Below are positions 1 to 8,266 of a stretch of DNA of 64,000 bases, in pieces (the stretch's first letter is position 1; every line of letters begins with the position of its first letter). Under the pieces are notes generated by a model that ran no database searches, was not told the DNA's origin, and saw nothing but the letters and a program-made list of their open reading frames with translations. The translations under genes were made by a program, and so were the position numbers. Source of the stretch: SKPT01 sp040905445. Lineage in GTDB: Bacteria; Planctomycetota; Phycisphaerae; Phycisphaerales; Phycisphaeraceae. The DNA is taken from NCBI GenBank assembly GCA_040905445.1, contig JBBDRN010000020.1:186001-250000 (forward strand). Direction: 5' to 3'.

Positions 1-400
1 TCTGCCACACCCCCGTAGCGGGCACATCGCCAAAGTCCAACGACGCCGAGTCGCTCGAGCTGCTGATCGTGACCGTGCCGAACGGCGCGAGGTCGGAACC
101 GCTGCGGCTGACGAGCATGAAATCGAAGCTCATGACGGTGCCGTCGGCTGCGCTGCGGTCGCCGTGGAACCCCGTCGGCGCGTGGGCGAAGAACGTGGCG
201 CCCGACGCGGCATCGACGATGCGGCCCCAGCCGCCCGGGTTGCCCCCGCTGGTCTCATGTGTGAACGACACCACGTCGCCACTGGTCGTCCATCCCTCCA
301 GATCGTCGTCAAACGTGCTCGTCGTCGCGGCCTGAGCCGACGCACACGCAAACAGTGTCGACGCGACAACAACCGCGCCGAAGCGCTGACGGTGATTCAT
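1..400 (-). CDS. Secreted laminin-B-like domain protein, 3' end beyond window
   Basis: An open frame runs leftwards from ATG at 398-400 to the window edge without a stop, giving about 133 residues. The start is preceded by a good ribosome site (GGAGG about 7 bases upstream). Residues 1-29 form a signal peptide with a hydrophobic stretch ending in ASAQA. The mature part has the pattern FDDDLEGW, GGNPGGWG, FHGDRSA and MSFDF, which resembles the laminin IV/B adhesive domain found in planctomycete surface proteins. The C-terminus, where a sorting tail might be, lies outside the window. Seen: signal peptide and motifs. Inferred: export and an extracellular binding role. Confidence 0.65.
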   Translation of the reverse strand, partial: MNHRQRFGAVVVASTLFACASAQAATTSTFDDDLEGWTTSGDVVSFTHETSGGNPGGWGRIVDAASGATFFAHAPTGFHGDRSAADGTVMSFDFMLVSRSGSDLAPFGTVTISSSSDSASLDFGDVPATGVWQ

Positions 401-627
401 CTGTGGTCCCTCCAAAAGAATGCCTCTGCGACGCCGCCACCGACGCCGCACAATTACGAATGATTCAAGAGTACATCCCGCAGCGCCCACGGGCAACCCC
501 ATTTTTGGTTGAGCGGCAAGCCGGCCCATCGCGCCTGCGGCACGTCACGGCACACGCGTGTGCATCCGGGCAAGCTGGCTAAACTGGCGGACTCGACAGC
601 ACTCCGCCCGAACCGACCAGGCAGCCC

Positions 628-1656
628 ATGGACCCGCGCACCGTTCAATTCCTCATCTTCTGCGTCTTCAGCGTCGCGTCGCTGGCCGCCGGCTACGCCG
701 CGAGGCGGCGCAACCTGGTGACCGAGGACTTCTCGCGGCCGCTGCACTTCGTGACCGTCGTGTTTCTCTGGAGCGCGGTGAGCCTGCTGAGCCTGTGGAA
801 GCTGCCGCTCGGCCGCGACAACATCTGGCTGCTGGTCATCGAGCCGCTGCTCGTGGCGGTGCCGGCGTACGGCATCATCCCGATCGCCCGCTACTTCGGC
901 TGCACGCGCAAGCAGACGGGGGTGCTCGCGCTGGCGGCGGGGCTGGGCAACCTCGGCTTCACGCTCGGCGGCTACCTGTGCTATACGCTGCTCGCCAACC
1001 CGGAGCTGATCGCCCGGCCAGACCTCGCCGACGCCGACGCCGCCAACGCCGCCGCCGACGCGGCCCTCGCCTACGCCGTCGCGCAGGTGACCATCATGAG
1101 CACCACGGGCGTCGTCGTGCTCTACCCGCTGGCGCGCCACTTCGGCGACACCGACACCACCGGCGAGTCGCTGGCCACGCTCATCCGCCGCAGCCTGGTC
1201 GACCTGCGGGCGATGATGATCTACACCGGCATCCTCGGCGTGGCGCTCGCCTACCTTGGCGTGCCGCAGCCAGCGTGGATCGACCGCGTCGGCGTCATCG
1301 ACGTGCTCTTCTACCTCGGCGCGTTCACCGCCTACGCCGGCATCGGCCTGCGCCTGCGCCTCGGCGAGACGTGGCGCCACCTGCGGCTGCACGCCATGCT
1401 TGCGGGCATGCGCTTCGTCACGATTCCCCTACTGACGCTCGCGCTGGTAAGCCTGGCGGCGCTCTCGCCCGCGCCGCCCAACGTCCTGCTCAGGCACGTC
1501 TTCCTCGTCGAGGCGTTCATGCCCGCGGCGATCCAGCTCGTCATCACGGCCAACCTCTTCCACCTCGACCCGCGGCAGGCGAGCTCGCTATGGCTGGTCA
1601 ATACGCTGCTATTCCTTGCGGTGCCGCTGCCGGTGATGATCTGGCTGCTGGGGTGA
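628..1656 (+). CDS. AEC-family (auxin efflux carrier type) membrane transporter
   Basis: The 342-residue protein is hydrophobic from end to end, with about nine to ten membrane helices and short charged loops. The stretch AAGLGNLGFTLGG near residue 110 matches the conserved glycine/asparagine region of AEC permeases, and the C-terminal half repeats the helical layout (FLVEAFMPAAIQLV near 295). Family members export small organic anions; the substrate here cannot be told from sequence. The gene stands alone, 227 bp from the divergent secreted-protein gene on its left. The start ATG has no strong Shine-Dalgarno site. Confidence 0.75.
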   Translation: MDPRTVQFLIFCVFSVASLAAGYAARRRNLVTEDFSRPLHFVTVVFLWSAVSLLSLWKLPLGRDNIWLLVIEPLLVAVPAYGIIPIARYFGCTRKQTGVLALAAGLGNLGFTLGGYLCYTLLANPELIARPDLADADAANAAADAALAYAVAQVTIMSTTGVVVLYPLARHFGDTDTTGESLATLIRRSLVDLRAMMIYTGILGVALAYLGVPQPAWIDRVGVIDVLFYLGAFTAYAGIGLRLRLGETWRHLRLHAMLAGMRFVTIPLLTLALVSLAALSPAPPNVLLRHVFLVEAFMPAAIQLVITANLFHLDPRQASSLWLVNTLLFLAVPLPVMIWLLG

Positions 1657-1670
1657 GGTCGTTCGCGCCG

Positions 1671-1815
1671 AGCACGCAGAGAGAGCGCAGAGGCCGCCGC
1701 CACAGGATGGATGAAGAATCGTAACCCACCACGACGCGCCGCCTGCCACTGTTGGCTTGCCCACCTCATCCCCCGTCGCCGCGTCCTCTGCGCTCTCCGC
1801 GCCCTCTGCGAGAAC
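1671..1815. repeat. Inverted-repeat intergenic element, GCAGAG-type arms
   Basis: The left arm (from about 1671) is built from short GCAGAG/GCGCAGAGG units. The right arm (about 1783-1815) carries the complement, CCTCTGCGCTCTCCGCGCCCTCTGCG in spaced form. The space between them has no gene. It belongs to the same general class as the GCGAAG-type palindromes elsewhere in the window. The right arm ends only a few bases before the -10 box of the next gene. Confidence 0.6.
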
Positions 1816-1840
1816 GCTTCGCGCGGTATGATGCCCGATC

Positions 1841-2545
1841 ATGCGTGTATATCTCATCCGACATGCCGACCCGGACTACGCCAACGACACGATCACCGAG
1901 CGTGGCCATGACGAGGCGCGGACGCTGGCGACGCACTTGCGCCGCGTGCGCATCGACCACCTCTACGTCTCGCCGCTGGGGCGGGCGCAGGCGACGGCGG
2001 GCTACATCGCCGAGGCCAAGACCCTCGCGCCCGTGACGCTCGACTGGACGCGCGAGCGCGGGGGCTGGCTTATCGATCAGCCGCACGACAATGGCACACG
2101 CATGTGCATCTGGGACGTCCATGGCCATCGGGTGCGCGGCGGTGCGAAGCTCCCCGGCCACGACGACTGGCAGGCGCATCCGCCCTTCGATCACGAGGCG
2201 GTGCGGGCCGAGTACCCCGAGATCATCGCCGAGTCGGACACGCTGCTGGCGAAGCACGGCTACGTGCGCGACGGACACGTCTACCGCGTCGAGCGCTCCA
2301 ACCGCGACGCGCTGGCGGTGGTGTGCCATGGCGGCTTCGGGCTGACGTGGCTGGCGCACCTGCTGGCGCTGCCGCTGCCACTGGTCTACAGCGGGTTCTT
2401 CATGCCGCCGGCGTCGGTGACGACGATCCTGTTCGACGAGCGGTGCCCCGAGGTGGCCGTGCCACGCTGCATTGGGCTCGGGCTGACGGCGCACCGGCAC
2501 GACGACCGCCACGTGCCGATCGGTATCAAGGCGAACTACGAATGA
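1841..2545 (+). CDS. Histidine phosphatase (phosphoglycerate-mutase-like) family protein
   Basis: The 234-residue protein opens with LIRHADP, the RHG-type phosphohistidine motif (Arg7, His8). It has the second conserved histidine in VVCHGGFG near residue 163, and the ERG segment near 73 may hold the acid. These define the branch that hydrolyses or transfers phosphate on small molecules or proteins; the substrate is unknown. A -10-like TATGAT at 1827-1832 lies 8 bases before ATG and there is no ribosome site, so the transcript is probably leaderless. It is likely cytoplasmic because it has no signal peptide. Confidence 0.75.
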   Translation: MRVYLIRHADPDYANDTITERGHDEARTLATHLRRVRIDHLYVSPLGRAQATAGYIAEAKTLAPVTLDWTRERGGWLIDQPHDNGTRMCIWDVHGHRVRGGAKLPGHDDWQAHPPFDHEAVRAEYPEIIAESDTLLAKHGYVRDGHVYRVERSNRDALAVVCHGGFGLTWLAHLLALPLPLVYSGFFMPPASVTTILFDERCPEVAVPRCIGLGLTAHRHDDRHVPIGIKANYE

Positions 2546-2747
2546 AAGCTCGGGCGTAAAGCCGGGACCCCCCAACTTTATGCGTCATTTGGCTGCGTTC
2601 ACCACAGGGTCAGCGGCTATTGCGTCAGGAGCTGATCCGGATCGAGCAGGTGCATGCCTGGCAAGGCTGGGCGCACGTGGGCCTGCGTCAGTTGCCGCAG
2701 CACGTGCGTCGTCGGCATCGTGTGTCAGTTGTGGGTGGCGATGACCC

Positions 2748-3536
2748 TCACGCCGCCGGATCCGCCGGAAAGTCATGGAACACGCTGCGCGCCGGATCGA
2801 GCTGCCGCAGCCGCGCCGCCACCGGCCCGCTCAGCCGCCCGAGGTGCCCCACGAACCACCCTGCCAGGCTCGGATGCGTCCCCAGTCGATCGACCTGCGC
2901 CTCGACGTCCACCTCCGGCGTCCCCTGCGGATGCACCGGCACCGCCTGCACCAGCAGCACGCCCGCCCGGTCGGCCGCGTCGTACAACACGTCCGGCGCG
3001 TAATGGTCCCGCACCAGCAGCAGCGCGTCGCCCGAGGCCGGCAAGAGCTGCGCCTCGTCCACGCGATCGACCAGCACGACGGAGCGGATCTCGCACACCT
3101 GTCCGTTGACCAGCAGCCGCGACTCGTTGTCCGCGTCCGCCCCCGCCCCCGCGCTCCCCTCGGCCGCATGCGACCGCACCGACGTCAGCCCCAGCGTCAC
3201 CCGCCGGCGCGACAGCCGTCGCCGCCCGGCCCGCAGCTCGATCGTCAGCTCGTACAGCGCCTGCTCGCCCATGCCCGCCGGCCACCAGCGTTGCGGCTGC
3301 ACGAGCTCCACCCGCAGGCTCGCCACACCCTGCTCGAAGCTCAGCCCCGCCTCGCCCTCGTCCTCGAACCCGTCCGCTGATCGGATGTGGTATGCCGCGG
3401 TCAGCGTCGGCGCCGGTCCGCCGCGCGCGGGATCCCAGCCGAGGGTGACCTGGGCTTCGATGATGGCCTGCTGCTCGTCGACGTAGCGCACCAGCGGCCT
3501 GACGCTGTGGATGTGCAAGGCGTCTGCCATTGGCAT
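2748..3536 (-). CDS. GH2-like protein with a degenerate catalytic half
   Basis: The 262-residue protein begins at ATG 3534-3536, with AAGGA 7 bases upstream. The N-terminal half looks like the immunoglobulin-like sandwich of glycoside hydrolase family 2: RPLVRYVDEQQAIIEAQV, then QRWWPAGMGEQALYELTIEL near residue 85. The C-terminal half keeps barrel-like phrases (LVRDHYAPDVLYDAADRAG, then GVLLVQAVPVHPQG) but ends after about 110 residues. No acid/base or nucleophile glutamate motif is visible, so catalysis is doubtful. It may be a remnant or a carbohydrate-binding protein. It lies downstream of sdhB on the same strand, separated by a palindromic repeat. The 200 bp beyond its stop contain nothing convincing. 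Confidence 0.55.
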   Translation of the reverse strand: MPMADALHIHSVRPLVRYVDEQQAIIEAQVTLGWDPARGGPAPTLTAAYHIRSADGFEDEGEAGLSFEQGVASLRVELVQPQRWWPAGMGEQALYELTIELRAGRRRLSRRRVTLGLTSVRSHAAEGSAGAGADADNESRLLVNGQVCEIRSVVLVDRVDEAQLLPASGDALLLVRDHYAPDVLYDAADRAGVLLVQAVPVHPQGTPEVDVEAQVDRLGTHPSLAGWFVGHLGRLSGPVAARLRQLDPARSVFHDFPADPAA

Positions 3537-3642
3537 TCACCCGTCCTTGTTGCCGGATTCCGTTCACGGCCGGCGTTCTATTTTATCGGTCGATCACCGC
3601 GTCGACACCAGTTCCCGCTCCCCCGCCCCCACAACCCCGCCC

Positions 3643-3708
3643 GTAGGGTCCGCGGTGCGGACCTTCCGCGCGACCCGGCGTCGAAAAGGTCCGCACAGCG
3701 GACCCTAC
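3643..3708. repeat. Palindromic repeat, GTAGGGTCCGC family, copy 1
   Basis: The arms read GTAGGGTCCGCGGTGCGGACC and, about 25 bases on, its complement ending in GCGGACCCTAC. Each arm also contains its own short hairpin (GGTCCGC/GCGGACC). Other copies are at 55316-55382 and, degraded, at 57057-57125. It lies between sdhB and the GH2-like gene and could act as a transcription barrier or RNA-stability hairpin. Confidence 0.75.
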
Positions 3709-3772
3709 GCGGACGCGCCGGGCTAACCCATCGCCAAACTGGACCCCGATCCCGGAAAACCCGGCGCCGCCC

Positions 3773-4591
3773 TTAACCGCCCGTAAAGAATTTCTTCACG
3801 TTGTGCACCGTCGTCTGCCGCCCGATGTAGGCGATCGCCTCGGTCAGCGGCACTTCCTTGGGGCAGACCTTCACGCAGTTCTGCGCGTTGCCGCAGTCCG
3901 TGATCCCGCCCGGGCCCGAAAGCACCTCCAGACGATGGCCCTTGAGCTTGCTGCCCGTCTCGTGCAGGTTAAAGAGCAGCGCCTGCCCGAACGCCGCCGC
4001 CCCGATGAAGTCGTTGTGCCGCGTGTACTGCGGGCACGCCTCCAGGCAGCACCCGCACGTCATGCACCGCGACAGCGCGTAACGCAAGTGCTGCTGGGCC
4101 GGCGACTCGCGTGGCCCGGGCCCGAGCGGATACGTCCCATCAACGGGCACCCACGCCTTCAAGCGCTTGAGCGTGTCGAAGATCCGCGAACGATCCACCG
4201 CCAGGTCGCGGATCACCGGGAACTTCGTCATCGGCTGCAGCGTGATCGTGTCGCCCACATCCGCCAGCAGGTCGTCGACGAGCGTCGAGCAGCCCTGCCG
4301 CACGTGCCCGTTGACCACCATCGTGCACGCCCCGCACACCTCCTCCAGGCAGTTCGCTTCCCACACCGGCGGCCGCACCTGCTCGCCGTCCGTTGTCACC
4401 GGATGCGCCGCGAGCTCCTGCAGCACGGACGTGATGTTCAGGTTCGGCCGATGCGCCAGCTCGAACTCATGCCAGTACGACGCCTGCTCCGGCGCGTCCT
4501 GCCGCAGCATCCGCACACGGAACGTGCGCGTGGGTCGGCTCTCGGCAGCATCAGGGGAAGGCGTGGCGGGGGGGGCAGGACTCGCAGTCAT
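3773..4591 (-). CDS. sdhB: Succinate dehydrogenase / fumarate reductase iron-sulfur subunit
   Basis: This subunit passes electrons from the flavoprotein to quinone in the TCA cycle and respiratory chain. All three cluster motifs are visible: the 2Fe-2S ligands in CLEEVCGAC with a later Cys (RQGC), the 4Fe-4S group in CMTCGCCLEACP, and the C-terminal CVKVCP. ATG at 4589-4591 gives 272 residues. A TTG six codons upstream (4609) is possible but lies in repeat-like sequence. The Pro/Ala-rich first 25 residues extend beyond most homologues. It follows sdhA on the same strand, separated by 242 bp of repeats rather than the usual tight junction. Confidence 0.93.
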   Translation of the reverse strand: MTASPAPPATPSPDAAESRPTRTFRVRMLRQDAPEQASYWHEFELAHRPNLNITSVLQELAAHPVTTDGEQVRPPVWEANCLEEVCGACTMVVNGHVRQGCSTLVDDLLADVGDTITLQPMTKFPVIRDLAVDRSRIFDTLKRLKAWVPVDGTYPLGPGPRESPAQQHLRYALSRCMTCGCCLEACPQYTRHNDFIGAAAFGQALLFNLHETGSKLKGHRLEVLSGPGGITDCGNAQNCVKVCPKEVPLTEAIAYIGRQTTVHNVKKFFTGG

Positions 4592-4598
4592 GGCATGC

Positions 4599-4833
4599 TC
4601 AATTCTCAATTCACAATGAACAATTCACAATCCTGAGAACCCGGAGGGCCGACGGGAAACCGCGAAGACGCGAAGGAAGCGAAGGGCCGCGATGAAAAGC
4701 ATTGCTTTCCCAGGTTCTTCCCTCGCGCTCTTCGCCTTCTTCGCCCCTTCGCGGTTGTTCCGAAGCTCGCATCAACCGTCGATATACCTTATGGCCGCAT
4801 TTGTCCATGGTGCATTGACCATTGTGCATTGGC
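4599..4833. repeat. Repeat block between sdhA and sdhB
   Basis: Three repeat pieces fill this gap. At 4599-4634, tandem variants of CAATTCACAAT occur. At 4658-4756 there is an inverted repeat with arms made of CGCGAAG units (left AACCGCGAAGACGCGAAGG, right complement ending TTCGCGGTT). At 4799-4833, variants of a GTCCATGGTGCATTGACCATTG motif occur. No open frame here looks like a gene. The block interrupts the sdh operon and may separate or attenuate sdhB expression. Confidence 0.7.
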
Positions 4834-6795
4834 TCAAACATCCCGCTCACTCGCCGACGCGTTCTTGCCGTTGACTTCGCTGCCGTACACCGGCGACGCG
4901 TCGCTCGGGCGCTGGCTCACGTCCTCGCTGCCCGGCATCTGCGCTTCCTCCACCGCCTCCGCCTCCACACGCCCGTACGTCCGCACCCGAGGCGGGATCA
5001 ACGGCGTCGGCACGTCCTCCCAATCCAGCACCGGCCGGTCGCTCGCCGCGTCGTATTTCATCAGCAGCGTCTTGTGGAAATTCGCGTCATCGCGCTCCGG
5101 GTAGTCCGCCCGGTAATGGCTGCCCCGCGACTCCTTGCGCGCCAGCGACCCGGCGAGGATTGCCTCGGCGTAGCGGATCATGTCCCCCAGTGCCCGCGCG
5201 AAGCTCAGGTTCTGATTCGTCCACGTGCCCGTGTCGCTGAGGCGAATGTCTTCGTACTGCGCCTTGATCTCGTCGAGCACACCGTACGCCTCGTTCAGGC
5301 GCTGCTCGGTCTTGACGACCGTCGCCGCCGCGGTCATCTCCTTGCCCATGCGCTGGTGCAGCTCGTAAGGGTTGTACTTGCCCTCGCCGTTGATCAGCCG
5401 CTGCGCCTTGTCCTGCTCCTGCTGGACGTACTTGTCGAACAGCGTTTCGGGCAGCGCCGCTGCGGGCGTCTCGATGTCGCGCGCGTAGTTGTGGGCGCTG
5501 AGGCCGCAGAACAGCCCGTCGAAAATGCACGACAGCAGCGCGTTGGCGCCGAGGCGGGTCGCGCCGTGGTACTGGTAGTTGACCTCGCCGAACGCGTATA
5601 GCCCCGGCACGTTGGTCATCATGTTGTTCGGCGCCCCGAGCACCATGCCCCGGCTGTCGTCCTCGGCCGTGTACGTCGTGTAGATCCCGCCCATCGAGTA
5701 GTGCACCGCCGGGAAGATCTTCATCGGCTTGACGCGCGGGTCGTCGCCGATGAACTTCTCGTAGATCTCCAGGATTCCCGCCAGCTTCTCTTTGGTCTCG
5801 GCCGGCAGGTGCGTCACGTCCAGGTAGACCATGTTCGACCCGCCGATGCCGTGCCCTTCCTGGCAGAGGCTGAAGATCTCGCGCGTGGCGATGTCGCGCG
5901 GCACGAGGTTGCCGTAGCGCGGGTACTTCTCCTCCAGGAAATACCAGCGCTCGGCTTCGGGGACCTGCTCGGGCGACCGCTCGTCGCCCTTCTTGCGCGG
6001 CACCCAGACGCGTCCGCCCTCGCCGCGCGCCGACTCGCTCATCAGCCGGCACTTGTCCTGCCCCGGGATCGCCGTCGGGTGCACCTGGATCATCTCCGGG
6101 TTGCCCAGCCACGCCCCGGCGCGGTAGCACCGGGCCGCCGCCCCGCCCGTGCAGATGACGCTCATCGTGCTCGTGCCGTAGATCAGTCCGCACCCGCCGG
6201 TCGCGAGGATCACCGCGTCGGCGCGGAACGCGCGGATCGCCATCGTCCGCATGTCCTGCGCGACGATGCCCCGGCACGCGCCATCCTCGTCGATGATCGG
6301 CCAGAGGAACTCCCAGAACTCGTACTTGGTGACGTGCCCCTCCGCCTCCTGCCGCCGCGTCTGCTCGTCCAGCGCGTACAGAAGCTGCTGACCCGTCGTC
6401 GCGCCCGCGAAGTGCGTGCGCTTGAACAGGCTCCCGCCGAACATCCGCAGGTCGCGAAACCCCTCGTCCGTGCGGTTGAACGGCACGCCCATGCGGTCCA
6501 GCAGGTCGATGATCCGCGGCGCCCAGTGCGTCATCGAGTAGACGGGCGGCTGATGGTTGAGAAAGTCTCCGCCATACAGCGTCTCATCCAGGTGCATCCA
6601 TTCGGAATACCCCTGTTCCCGCGCCACGTCGTTGGCCGCGTTGATCCCCCCCTGCGCGCAGACGCTGTGCGACCGCCGCACCGGCACCATCGAGAAGAGA
6701 TCGACGCCGCTGCCGGCCTCGGATACGCGGACGGTGGCGGCGAGACCCGCCAGCCCGCCCCCGACGACGATGACCCGGCTTTGTTGGTCAGGCAT
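4834..6795 (-). CDS. sdhA: Succinate dehydrogenase / fumarate reductase flavoprotein subunit
   Basis: This is the FAD-binding catalytic subunit that oxidises succinate to fumarate. The N-terminus has the dinucleotide-binding GGGLAGLAATV. HSVCAQGGINAAN follows, with the region around the covalent flavin histidine. HPTAIPG, SARGEGGRVWVPR (catalytic Arg area) and GATRLGANALLSC come further on. ATG at 6793-6795 gives 653 residues; an upstream in-frame start 30 bases earlier would only add a non-conserved peptide. The C-terminal 25 residues are Ser/Asp-rich and not typical. The order sdhC, small membrane protein, sdhA, sdhB supports a single locus. Confidence 0.95.
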   Translation of the reverse strand: MPDQQSRVIVVGGGLAGLAATVRVSEAGSGVDLFSMVPVRRSHSVCAQGGINAANDVAREQGYSEWMHLDETLYGGDFLNHQPPVYSMTHWAPRIIDLLDRMGVPFNRTDEGFRDLRMFGGSLFKRTHFAGATTGQQLLYALDEQTRRQEAEGHVTKYEFWEFLWPIIDEDGACRGIVAQDMRTMAIRAFRADAVILATGGCGLIYGTSTMSVICTGGAAARCYRAGAWLGNPEMIQVHPTAIPGQDKCRLMSESARGEGGRVWVPRKKGDERSPEQVPEAERWYFLEEKYPRYGNLVPRDIATREIFSLCQEGHGIGGSNMVYLDVTHLPAETKEKLAGILEIYEKFIGDDPRVKPMKIFPAVHYSMGGIYTTYTAEDDSRGMVLGAPNNMMTNVPGLYAFGEVNYQYHGATRLGANALLSCIFDGLFCGLSAHNYARDIETPAAALPETLFDKYVQQEQDKAQRLINGEGKYNPYELHQRMGKEMTAAATVVKTEQRLNEAYGVLDEIKAQYEDIRLSDTGTWTNQNLSFARALGDMIRYAEAILAGSLARKESRGSHYRADYPERDDANFHKTLLMKYDAASDRPVLDWEDVPTPLIPPRVRTYGRVEAEAVEEAQMPGSEDVSQRPSDASPVYGSEVNGKNASASERDV

Positions 6796-6810
6796 GGGTG
6801 ATTCCAAGGC

Positions 6811-6936
6811 AAGGCACGGAGGCACGAAGGGCAGGGAAAAGGGTACGACAGGAAGGCGTCGGTACGAAGGTTGTCAGCCCGTTTAGCCGCCCCGCCCACG
6901 CGGCGCTCTCCCCTCCGCGCCTCCGTGCCTCTCCCC
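6811..6936. repeat. Inverted repeat, CGGAGGCACGAAGG arms, upstream of sdhA
   Basis: The left arm (about 6811-6835, AAGGCACGGAGGCACGAAGG) pairs with the right arm (about 6910-6934, CCTCCGCGCCTCCGTGCCTC). The right arm ends at the CTA that is the TAG stop codon of the membrane-protein gene. The element fills the whole gap between that gene and sdhA. It belongs to the same loose class as the CGCGAAG and GCAGAG palindromes. Confidence 0.6.
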
Positions 6937-7254
6937 CTACATCCCCGGCAACAGCATATCCGCCCCCATCGCCGTCGCCGGCGTCGTCGACAGCACGCCC
7001 ACCAGCACGATCAGCAGCAGGATCACGAACACCATCGCCGTGCCCGCCGCGTACGACTCCACGGCTTCCGGCCGATGCGCGTACACGAAGCAGCCCACCG
7101 CCACCGCCACCACCGCGAACGCCACGAGCAGCGGCGCCGCGTCACCCTCGAACCGCTCCAACCCCGCCAGCGGCAGCGCCAGCCCCAGCAGCAGCACGGG
7201 CAGCCCGAGGCACACCGGCCTCAGCGACAACGTCATCATCAATCGACTCATCAT
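6937..7254 (-). CDS. Small membrane protein in the succinate dehydrogenase locus
   Basis: A 105-residue protein with about three hydrophobic segments (MTLSLRPVCLGLPVLLLGLA, LLVAFAVVAVAVGCFVYA, AMVFVILLLIVLVGVLS). Its ATG overlaps the sdhC stop (ATGA at 7251-7254), which indicates translational coupling. I do not recognise the family. By position it could be a second membrane anchor or an assembly partner of the complex. It lacks the quinone- and haem-pocket residues expected of a true SdhD, and class B enzymes with a five-helix SdhC need no SdhD, so the role is open. Confidence 0.6.
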   Translation of the reverse strand: MMSRLMMTLSLRPVCLGLPVLLLGLALPLAGLERFEGDAAPLLVAFAVVAVAVGCFVYAHRPEAVESYAAGTAMVFVILLLIVLVGVLSTTPATAMGADMLLPGM

Positions 7255-8129
7255 GCACGAAAACTCCCGATTATCTCGCCCGCAACGGGCTCACCCCGCA
7301 ACACCGCGCCAGACCCCGCGCCCGGCGCATCCGCGCCCGCCTCGCCCTCGATGACCTGCTCCAGCCACTGCCGCTGCTCGTCGGTCACCTCGTACGTCAG
7401 TCCGCCATACAGCGCCGCGCCGAAGAAGAGCGTGAGCACCACGCCCATCGCCGCGCAGACGTAGCCCCACCGCTGCATCGAGCGGACGGAGAGCGTCAGG
7501 CCCCAGGTGATCGCAGCCGTCCACAGCCCGTTGGACCAGTGGTAGATCACCGCCAGTCCGCCGAGTGCATAGAAGAAGGGAACGAGCCAGTGGGCCTGCA
7601 GCGCCAGCGCCACCGACGCCTGGGCCAGTGCTTCGTCGGAGCTGGCGCCCTGCAAGGCAAAGGGCGTGTGCCAGCCGCCGATGTCCCAGCCCCATCGCAG
7701 CGTGGCGATGTGGAAGAAGATGAACACGAGCGCGATGATGCCCGTGACGCGCTGGAAGAAGTAGCGCCAGTTGTCGCCGTAGCGGTAGCGCCTGACGTTG
7801 GGCTTGGCGCCGATGAACGTGTAGGCGATGCCGAGACCCGCGTGGAACGCGATCGCCGCCCACAGCCCGATCTCCATCGCCAGCAGCGCCGGCAGGCTGT
7901 GGATCCACGCCACCTCATGCTGAAACTCTCCGAACAGCAACTGCGCGTTGGTGAACAAGTGGAAGATGAGGAACAGCCCCACCGGTACGATGCCCGTCAG
8001 CGAGTGCAGCCGCCGCAGCAGAAAATGGTGACGGTCCATGAACCCGGGCCGGGTGGGCGCAGCGGCAGCGGAGGAGGGGGCTGTGGAAGCGGCGGGGGCG
8101 GCGGTGGTGGAAACTTGGCTTTCGGCCAC
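7251..8129 (-). CDS. sdhC: Succinate dehydrogenase cytochrome b subunit
   Basis: This is the membrane anchor and haem subunit of the complex; it delivers electrons to the quinone pool. After a Ser/Ala-rich 28-residue leader come five hydrophobic helices. The candidate haem-ligating histidines are in RRLHSLTG, LIFHLFTNAQ, AFHAGLGIAY, FFHIATLRW and VIYHWSNGLW, a pattern typical of fused b558-type SdhC. Length is 292 residues, slightly above usual because of the leader and a Gly/Ala-rich tail. It is the first gene of the sdh set and lies 137 bp after the DUF1844 gene on the same strand. Confidence 0.88.
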   Translation of the reverse strand: MAESQVSTTAAPAASTAPSSAAAAPTRPGFMDRHHFLLRRLHSLTGIVPVGLFLIFHLFTNAQLLFGEFQHEVAWIHSLPALLAMEIGLWAAIAFHAGLGIAYTFIGAKPNVRRYRYGDNWRYFFQRVTGIIALVFIFFHIATLRWGWDIGGWHTPFALQGASSDEALAQASVALALQAHWLVPFFYALGGLAVIYHWSNGLWTAAITWGLTLSVRSMQRWGYVCAAMGVVLTLFFGAALYGGLTYEVTDEQRQWLEQVIEGEAGADAPGAGSGAVLRGEPVAGEIIGSFRA

Positions 8130-8266
8130 GCAGGCGACTCACTTTCTCAACGTTCGATTCCAGGCCGTAGGGCCCGCGGTGCGGCTCTCGCGGCCGGCCG
8201 AAGCCCCGCAACGGTCAATCGGCAGCGGTTCCGCCGCGAAACCCACCCTGTGCAAGGCGCGACCGG

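Noticed and set aside
2585..2776. A short minus-strand frame after the GH2-like gene, and a 33-codon frame inside it
   Set aside because: No ribosome site, no similarity I can name, and overlap with the end of the previous gene.
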